Assembly (NCBI GenBank): GCA_905236545.1
Contig: CAJOQO010000096.1
Coordinates: 1 to 5,460 of the forward strand
Source: an uncultured Lachnospiraceae bacterium
GTDB taxonomy: Bacteria > Bacillota > Clostridia > Lachnospirales > Lachnospiraceae
DNA: 5,460 bases
Direction: 5' to 3'
The position numbers were made by a program, and so were the translations under genes. The notes beneath the pieces are model-generated. The model made no database searches. It saw only the letters and a program-made list of their open reading frames with translations, and was not told the origin of the DNA. Shown in pieces: positions 1 to 5,460 of the stretch. The stretch's first letter is position 1. Each line of letters starts with the position of its first letter.

Positions 1-1665
<1,665 letters not shown>

Positions 1666-1732
1666 TGAGAGGAAACAGAACAGCATGGATCGTTTCTATC
1701 GTAACGTGTCCTGCTGAATAAAGAATTGGAAT

Positions 1733-1782
1733 ACCCCGGGAACGTTCCTAGCGTTATACTAGAGTACGGCCCCGGGGTTTTT
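1733..1782 (+). terminator. Rho-independent terminator after eno, abutting the nnr start
   Basis: ACCCCGGG (1733-1740) pairs perfectly with CCCGGGGT (1771-1778), and the 3' arm runs straight into TTTTT (1778-1782). The 30-base loop can itself fold: AACG (1741-1744) with CGTT (1752-1755), and TAC (1757-1759) with GTA (1764-1766). The strong G+C stem plus T-run is the classic intrinsic terminator pattern and would end the enolase transcript. The T-run ends 15 bases before the nnr start codon, so any transcript reading into nnr must pass through this element or start inside it. Confidence 0.8.
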
Positions 1783-1785
1783 ATG

Positions 1786-1793
1786 AGGGAGGA
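1786..1793 (+). promoter_or_regulatory. Shine-Dalgarno site that fixes the nnr start
   Basis: GGGAGG lies at about 1787-1792, within the purine-rich run between the terminator T-run and ATG 1798, with a spacer of about five bases. An earlier in-frame ATG at 1783 directly follows the T-run and has only the terminator stem upstream, so it has no accessible ribosome site. This selects ATG 1798. Confidence 0.75.
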
Positions 1794-1797
1794 AAAG

Positions 1798-3297
1798 ATG
1801 CGCTATCTTTTGAATGCACGGCAGATGAAGGCCTGCGATGAGACGACGACAAATACCTTCAAGGTTCCTTCGGCAGTGCTGATGGAGCGCTCTGCGATCG
1901 CGGTGAGAGACGTTGTTCTGGAGCGCTTTCCGGACGCTGCCCGGATCCTCGTGATCTGCGGCAGCGGGAATAATGGCGGAGACGGATATGCTGCGGCACG
2001 GCTTCTCAACCTGACAGGAAGAAGAGCGGATGTTTTGTTTGTCGGGAAACATGACCACCGGACAGAGCAGACTGCCTTGCAGGCAGAGATCTTCGCGCGG
2101 TACGGGGGGAGGGAGCTGCCGGACGATGCATCTTTGAAAGGCTATGACCTGATCCTGGACGCGCTTTTCGGCATCGGGCTGAAAAGAGAGGTGATCGGCC
2201 GCTACGCGGACGTGATCAGCGCAGTGAACCGGGTGAAAACTCCTGTCATTTCCATCGATGTCCCCTCCGGCGTGAGCGCCGATTCCGGCCAGATTCTCGG
2301 CTGTGCGGTCGAGGCGGATCTGACTGTGACGATGCAGTATGAAAAGCTTGGACTGATGCTGTACCCTGGCGCGTATCTGAGCGGCGAGATTCTGGTCAGG
2401 GATGTCGGAATCACGGATGAAAGCGTGAAGTGGGAGGAGGAGCCGGTGTTTGCCCTGGAAAAGGAGGATCTTCGTGATCTCCTTCCCCGGCGCAGAGCGG
2501 ACGCGAATAAGGGAACCTGCGGAAAACTGCTCCTGATCGCCGGAAGCAGGGGCATGGCAGGCGCGGCGTACCTGGCAGGAGAAGCGGCCCTGCGGGGCGG
2601 ATGCGGCCTGGTTAAGATCCTGTCTGACGAGGCGAACCGGGTGGTTTTGCAGTCTTCCCTTCCCGAAGCGCTCTTTGCGTCATGGACGGAGGACATCGAT
2701 CTCTTATCCTGCCTGGAGTGGGCGGATGCTGTCGCGATCGGTCCGGGGCTTTCGCAGGGCAGCGTGAGCCGCACTCTCCTGACAGAGGTGCTGGATGAAT
2801 GGAGAGGTCCGCTGGTGATGGACGCGGACGCCCTGAATCTGATCGCGAAGGAGCCTTCTCTTTTCCGGTCGGTACCGAAACGCTCCGTTCTCACACCGCA
2901 CCCTGGTGAGATGAGCCGTCTTTGCGCGCGTCTGGAGTGCGGTGAGCACAGTGCGGCGGAGGTGGCGGCAGACCCGGTCGGATATGCATTGTCCTGCTGC
3001 GCGGAGACAGGATGCGTCACTGTCCTGAAGGGAGCCAGAACGGTCATTGCCGGGGATGGACAGGCGTGGCTGAACCTCTATGGCAATGACGGGATGGCGT
3101 CCGGCGGCAGCGGGGACGTGCTTACCGGAATCATCGGAAGCCTCCTTGCGCAGGGCGCTGACCCGGCGGACGCAGCCAGGGCAGGCGTTCTTCTTCATGC
3201 CCTGGCCGGAGACGAGGCAGCAAAGGCGCTGGGAAAACGCTGCATGAAAGCAGGAGACGTGACAGCGTATCTTCCGGATGTCATGAGAGCGCTCTGA
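1798..3297 (+). CDS. nnr: Bifunctional NAD(P)HX epimerase / ADP-dependent NAD(P)HX dehydratase, complete, 499 aa
   Basis: Metabolite-repair enzyme of the cytoplasm. The N-terminal half (YjeF_N, NnrE) interconverts the S and R forms of hydrated NAD(P)H. The C-terminal half (NnrD, ribokinase-like fold) dehydrates the S form back to NAD(P)H at the expense of ADP. Visible NnrE marks are LNARQMKACD (5-14), VPSAVLMERSA (23-33), the loop GSGNNGGDGY (55-64), DALFGIGL (121-128) and SIDVPSGV (152-159). NnrD marks are LLIAGSRGMAGAAYLAGEAA (245-264), GPGLS (315-319), MDADALN (341-347), LTPHPGEMSRL (365-375), VLKG (409-412) and ASGGSGDVLTGI (434-445), which holds the catalytic-type Asp440. KAGDV (484-488) is typical of the C-terminal helix. 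The length fits the fused family. The start is ATG 1798, chosen from GGGAGG with good spacing; a longer frame back to TTG 1726 would cross the terminator. No clear promoter of its own is seen. No strong terminator follows. Confidence 0.96.
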   Translation: MRYLLNARQMKACDETTTNTFKVPSAVLMERSAIAVRDVVLERFPDAARILVICGSGNNGGDGYAAARLLNLTGRRADVLFVGKHDHRTEQTALQAEIFARYGGRELPDDASLKGYDLILDALFGIGLKREVIGRYADVISAVNRVKTPVISIDVPSGVSADSGQILGCAVEADLTVTMQYEKLGLMLYPGAYLSGEILVRDVGITDESVKWEEEPVFALEKEDLRDLLPRRRADANKGTCGKLLLIAGSRGMAGAAYLAGEAALRGGCGLVKILSDEANRVVLQSSLPEALFASWTEDIDLLSCLEWADAVAIGPGLSQGSVSRTLLTEVLDEWRGPLVMDADALNLIAKEPSLFRSVPKRSVLTPHPGEMSRLCARLECGEHSAAEVAADPVGYALSCCAETGCVTVLKGARTVIAGDGQAWLNLYGNDGMASGGSGDVLTGIIGSLLAQGADPADAARAGVLLHALAGDEAAKALGKRCMKAGDVTAYLPDVMRAL

Positions 3298-3351
3298 CGG
3301 ACATACAGAAAGGCTCTGAATGCGGCAGGGATCTTCCGGCTGCGGGATACG

Positions 3352-3368
3352 GTCGTCAAAGTGACGAC
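3352..3368 (+). repeat. Perfect 7-bp inverted repeat, hairpin after nnr
   Basis: GTCGTCA (3352-3358) and TGACGAC (3362-3368) are exact reverse complements separated by AAG. No T-run follows, so it is not a canonical intrinsic terminator, but it could stabilise the 3' end of the nnr mRNA or act with the next hairpin at 3375-3393. Confidence 0.5.
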
Positions 3369-3374
3369 TGATCG

Positions 3375-3397
3375 ATTGGAAAATGTTTTCAATTTCT
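3375..3397 (+). terminator. Weak candidate terminator downstream of nnr
   Basis: Positions 3375-3382 pair with 3386-3393 in an 8-bp stem (one G-T wobble) around the loop ATG, and the stem runs into TTTCT (3393-3397). The stem is A+T-rich and the T-run is short and interrupted, so termination would be inefficient. It is the best terminator candidate after nnr. Confidence 0.3.
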
Positions 3398-3444
3398 ATG
3401 CCCGGATTCCGAAGCAGATGTATCTCAGAAGGCAGTTCGTGTTT

Positions 3445-3450
3445 TATAAT
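3445..3450 (+). promoter_or_regulatory. Candidate -10 element for the GH13 gene
   Basis: A perfect TATAAT sits inside TTATAATAA, the same nine bases that surround the eno -10 element at 237-245. At 17 bases upstream the -35 position reads ATCTCA (3422-3427), only three of six matches to TTGACA, so this would be a weak or activator-dependent promoter. Transcription would begin near 3457 and give a leader of roughly 200 bases. Confidence 0.45.
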
Positions 3451-3463
3451 AACTGTAATGTGG

Positions 3464-3477
3464 TGAAACCGCTATGT
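3464..3477 (+). promoter_or_regulatory. cre-like site (possible CcpA operator)
   Basis: TGAAACCGCTATGT matches the Gram-positive catabolite-responsive consensus TGWAANCGNTNWCA at all positions except the final CA. It lies just downstream of the TATAAT at 3445-3450, a position from which CcpA would act as a roadblock or repressor. A carbohydrate gene downstream fits such control. The two mismatches fall in the conserved right half, so the call is tentative. Confidence 0.35.
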
Positions 3478-3490
3478 CCGCCTGCAGCGA

Positions 3491-3507
3491 AGAACACGAA
3501 GTGTTCT
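3491..3507 (+). repeat. Perfect 7-bp inverted repeat in the GH13 leader
   Basis: AGAACAC (3491-3497) and GTGTTCT (3501-3507) are exact reverse complements around GAA. No T-run follows. It would form a compact hairpin in the leader RNA, or it could be a protein-binding site in DNA. Nothing in the sequence distinguishes these. Confidence 0.45.
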
Positions 3508-3654
3508 GAGCAATGGGGGTGCTGAATCGTTACACTTCAATGATGTAAGGATCGTGCGACTTGTTTATATGTCATTCAGTTAAGGGCTGCCACCGGATGT
3601 CCTGGACAGAAGCTGATCAGGCAGAGGGAGGAAGGGTCCTGAGAGGGGAAAGAT

Positions 3655-5460
3655 ATGACCGCAAGAGAGAACTGGGACGAAGCATTCACGAATCGGCTTT
3701 CCAGGTGTTATGATGAGATGAAATGGCTCTATGGTGAGCTTTACCATGGAGATGAGGAGGCGTTTGAGTATTTCCTTACGATGCTTTACCGCAACTATTC
3801 AGAGCGCAGTGATGAGCTCAGGAGCCTGGATGAGTCCAGGGAGGCGCTCCCGGCCTGGTATAAGGACGGCAGCCTGATCGGCATGCTCATGTACACCCAG
3901 TGCTTTGCCGGAAACCTGAAGGGAGTGGAGGAGCACCTGGACTATATTCATGAATGCGGCGTCAACTATCTGCATCTGATGCCGCTTCTTCAGAGTCCGG
4001 AGGGCCGCAGCGACGGCGGTTACGCGGTTTCAGACTTCAGAAGCGTGGATCCGGCGCTCGGGACGATGGAGGATCTGGAGGATCTGGCCCATGCCTGCCA
4101 CGGGAGGGGCATGAGCCTGTGCCTGGACTTTGTCATGAACCACACCAGTGAGGATCATGAGTGGGCGCGGCGGGCGAGGAGCGGTGAGAAGGAGTACCAG
4201 GACAGGTATTTCTTTTTTGACAACTGGACGATCCCGAATGAATTCGAGAAGACCGTTCCCCAGGTGTTTCCCACCACGGCTCCCGGGAACTTCACCTGGT
4301 GCCAGGAGGCGGGGAAGGTTGTCATGACGACCTTTTATCCCTATCAGTGGGATCTGAATTACTGGAATCCGATGGTCTTTAATGACATGACGGACAATAT
4401 GCTGAACCTTTGCAACAAAGGCGTTGATATCATTCGCCTTGACGCGGTGCCGTATATCTGGAAGCAGCTGGGATCCCCCTGCCGCAATCTTCCCCAGGTT
4501 CATACGCTGGTGCGGATCATGCGGATGGCGGCGGAAGTGGTTTGTCCGGGCACGCTTCTTCTCGGAGAGGTGGTGATGGAACCGTCGAAGGTGGTGCCGT
4601 ATTTCGGATCGGTAGACAAGCCGGAGTGCCATATCCTTTATAACGTTACCACGATGGCGACGACCTGGCATACCGTCGCGACGAAGGATGTCCGCCTCCT
4701 GAGGCATCAGCTCGAAACGGTATTCGCGCTCCCGAAGGAGTATACCTTCCTGAATTACCTGCGCTGTCATGATGATATCGGGTGGGGGCTGGATTACGCG
4801 TTTCTGAAGCAGTTTGGAGTTGATGAGGTAGCGCATAAAAGATTCCTGAACGATTATTTCCGCGGACTTCTTTTCCAGTCGGACGCGCGGGGAGAGCTGT
4901 ACAATGACGATCCGAGGCTGGGAGACGCCAGATTGTGCGGAACGACCGCAAGCCTGTGCGGAATCGAGGCTGCGTTGTACGAGAAGGATGAGGGAAAGCT
5001 GGAGAAGGCACTCAGACTCGATATCATGCTGCATGCATTTCTGTTCACCCAGAGCGGGATCCCGGTTCTGTACTCCGGGGATGAGATCGCGCAGGAGAAT
5101 GATTATACCTATCATGAAGATCCGCTGAAATGGGATGATTCGCGTTACCTTCACCGCGGCGGCTTCGACTGGGAAAAGGCGAAGAAGAGAAAGAGCAGAA
5201 AGACGGTTCAGGGCAGGCTGTTCCGGGAACTGAAGCTGCTGGAGAAGCTCCGCCTGAAGCATCCGGCGTTCCGGGATATGGCCGATGTGTGGGTCGTTGA
5301 GACCTGGAACGATCATGTCCTCGGGATCGGACGGTACTATGAGGGAGAGAAGCTGATCGCGCTGTTTAACTTCAGCGACAGGGATGAGACCGCCTGGATC
5401 GATGAACACGAGGAATACATCGACCTGATCACAGGAGAGACGCGGCCGGCACGGGGCGTC
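3655..5460 (+). CDS. Amylosucrase-type GH13 glucosidase (3' partial, 602 codons visible)
   Basis: Alpha-amylase superfamily protein most like GH13 subfamily 4 (amylosucrase / sucrose hydrolase), which cleaves sucrose and, in true amylosucrases, transfers the glucose to build alpha-1,4-glucan. Residues 1-75 are a helical N-terminal region. The (beta/alpha)8 barrel follows: GVNYLHLMPLL (102-112), SDGGYAVSDFRSVDPALGT (119-137), LCLDFVMNHT (155-164) with HEWA soon after, PGNFTW (210-215), QWDLNYWNP (231-239), IIRLDAVPYIW (259-269, nucleophile Asp263), LLLGEVV (301-307, acid/base Glu305), YLRCHDDIGWG (368-378, Asp373), and SGIPVLYSGDEIAQEND (467-483). A beta-rich C-terminal domain begins near 545 and is cut by the window edge; known amylosucrases are about 640 residues, so some 30-40 residues are missing. 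No signal peptide is seen, so it should be cytoplasmic. The start is firm: an in-frame TGA at 3640-3642 lies just upstream, and GAGGGG (3643-3648) gives a six-base spacer to ATG. Exact substrate and product are not settled by sequence alone. Confidence 0.9.
   Translation, partial: MTARENWDEAFTNRLSRCYDEMKWLYGELYHGDEEAFEYFLTMLYRNYSERSDELRSLDESREALPAWYKDGSLIGMLMYTQCFAGNLKGVEEHLDYIHECGVNYLHLMPLLQSPEGRSDGGYAVSDFRSVDPALGTMEDLEDLAHACHGRGMSLCLDFVMNHTSEDHEWARRARSGEKEYQDRYFFFDNWTIPNEFEKTVPQVFPTTAPGNFTWCQEAGKVVMTTFYPYQWDLNYWNPMVFNDMTDNMLNLCNKGVDIIRLDAVPYIWKQLGSPCRNLPQVHTLVRIMRMAAEVVCPGTLLLGEVVMEPSKVVPYFGSVDKPECHILYNVTTMATTWHTVATKDVRLLRHQLETVFALPKEYTFLNYLRCHDDIGWGLDYAFLKQFGVDEVAHKRFLNDYFRGLLFQSDARGELYNDDPRLGDARLCGTTASLCGIEAALYEKDEGKLEKALRLDIMLHAFLFTQSGIPVLYSGDEIAQENDYTYHEDPLKWDDSRYLHRGGFDWEKAKKRKSRKTVQGRLFRELKLLEKLRLKHPAFRDMADVWVVETWNDHVLGIGRYYEGEKLIALFNFSDRDETAWIDEHEEYIDLITGETRPARGV

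Larger units (their letters stand above)
3298..3654 (+). other. 357-base intergenic region with inverted repeats and promoter signals
   Basis: I see no convincing protein or known RNA gene here. It contains small inverted repeats at 3325-3343, 3352-3368, 3375-3393, 3460-3472, 3491-3507 and 3530-3548, a TATAAT element at 3445-3450, a cre-like site at 3464-3477 and an 11-base odd palindrome at 3598-3608. One + frame stays free of stops from 3298 to the TGA at 3523-3525 but lacks a start with a ribosome site. The right part is probably the leader of the downstream GH13 gene. I compared it by eye with T-box, ykkC-type and c-di-GMP riboswitch signatures and recognised none. Confidence 0.6.

Noticed and set aside
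1726..1797. Upstream starts for nnr at TTG 1726 or ATG 1783
   Set aside because: The first would translate through the terminator stem. The second directly follows the T-run without a free ribosome site. ATG 1798 has both a good site and the family-typical N-terminus.
2202..3047. Antisense open frame (281 codons) opposite nnr
   Set aside because: Low-complexity Ser/Arg/Pro-rich translation typical of a shadow frame; the + strand gene is unambiguous.
3476..3573. Tiny open frames in the gap (for example ATG 3474 and ATG 3513, about 11 codons each)
   Set aside because: Neither has a convincing Shine-Dalgarno sequence at proper spacing, and such short frames are expected by chance.
3298..3654. 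A known riboswitch or T-box in the gap before the GH13 gene
   Set aside because: The T-box signature, ykkC-type and c-di-GMP core sequences were looked for by eye and not found; a covariance search is still needed to exclude others.
4030..5409. Long antisense open frame (459 codons) opposite the GH13 gene
   Set aside because: It lies wholly within a clearly coding gene on the + strand, has no family motif, and is explained by codon bias leaving the opposite frame free of stops.

Overview
The window reads as a chromosomal housekeeping stretch from a moderately G+C-rich member of the Clostridia, probably Lachnospiraceae. This is judged from the style of the proteins (Firmicutes-type enolase, fused NnrE-NnrD, clostridial nucleotidyltransferase tail), strong purine-rich Shine-Dalgarno sites and TATAAT-type promoters. 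The taxon is an inference; nothing here fixes genus or species. All four genes lie on the + strand. I see no tRNA, rRNA, insertion sequence, CRISPR array, phage gene or attachment site.

Layout: (1) 1-205 is the tail of a gene that enters from the left, most likely a sugar-phosphate-type nucleotidyltransferase. (2) 206-354 is an intergenic region with a TATAAT promoter at 238-243 and a structured leader, ending in a hairpin just upstream of the enolase ribosome binding site. (3) 355-1665 is enolase (eno), complete, with every catalytic and metal-binding residue in place. (4) 1666-1797 holds a Rho-independent terminator whose T-run stops 15 bases before the next start codon. (5) 1798-3297 is a complete bifunctional NAD(P)HX epimerase/dehydratase. 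(6) 3298-3654 is a 357-base gap without a convincing gene. It contains several small inverted repeats, a second TATAAT element and a catabolite-repression-like (cre) site. (7) 3655-5460 is the first 602 codons of an amylosucrase-type GH13 glucosidase that runs off the right edge.

The genes share a loose theme of central carbon metabolism. Enolase makes phosphoenolpyruvate in glycolysis. NnrE-NnrD repairs the hydrated NAD(P)H that forms as a by-product, notably through glyceraldehyde-3-phosphate dehydrogenase. The GH13 enzyme would convert or split sucrose (or a related alpha-glucoside) in the cytoplasm. Each gene has its own leader or terminator, so they look like neighbouring transcription units rather than one operon. 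The exception may be eno to nnr, where terminator read-through is the simplest way to express nnr.

I found no clearly new biological system. The points most worth a second look are regulatory: the terminator pressed against the nnr start, the cre-like site just downstream of a promoter before the amylosucrase-like gene, and the inverted-repeat-rich gap in front of that gene.
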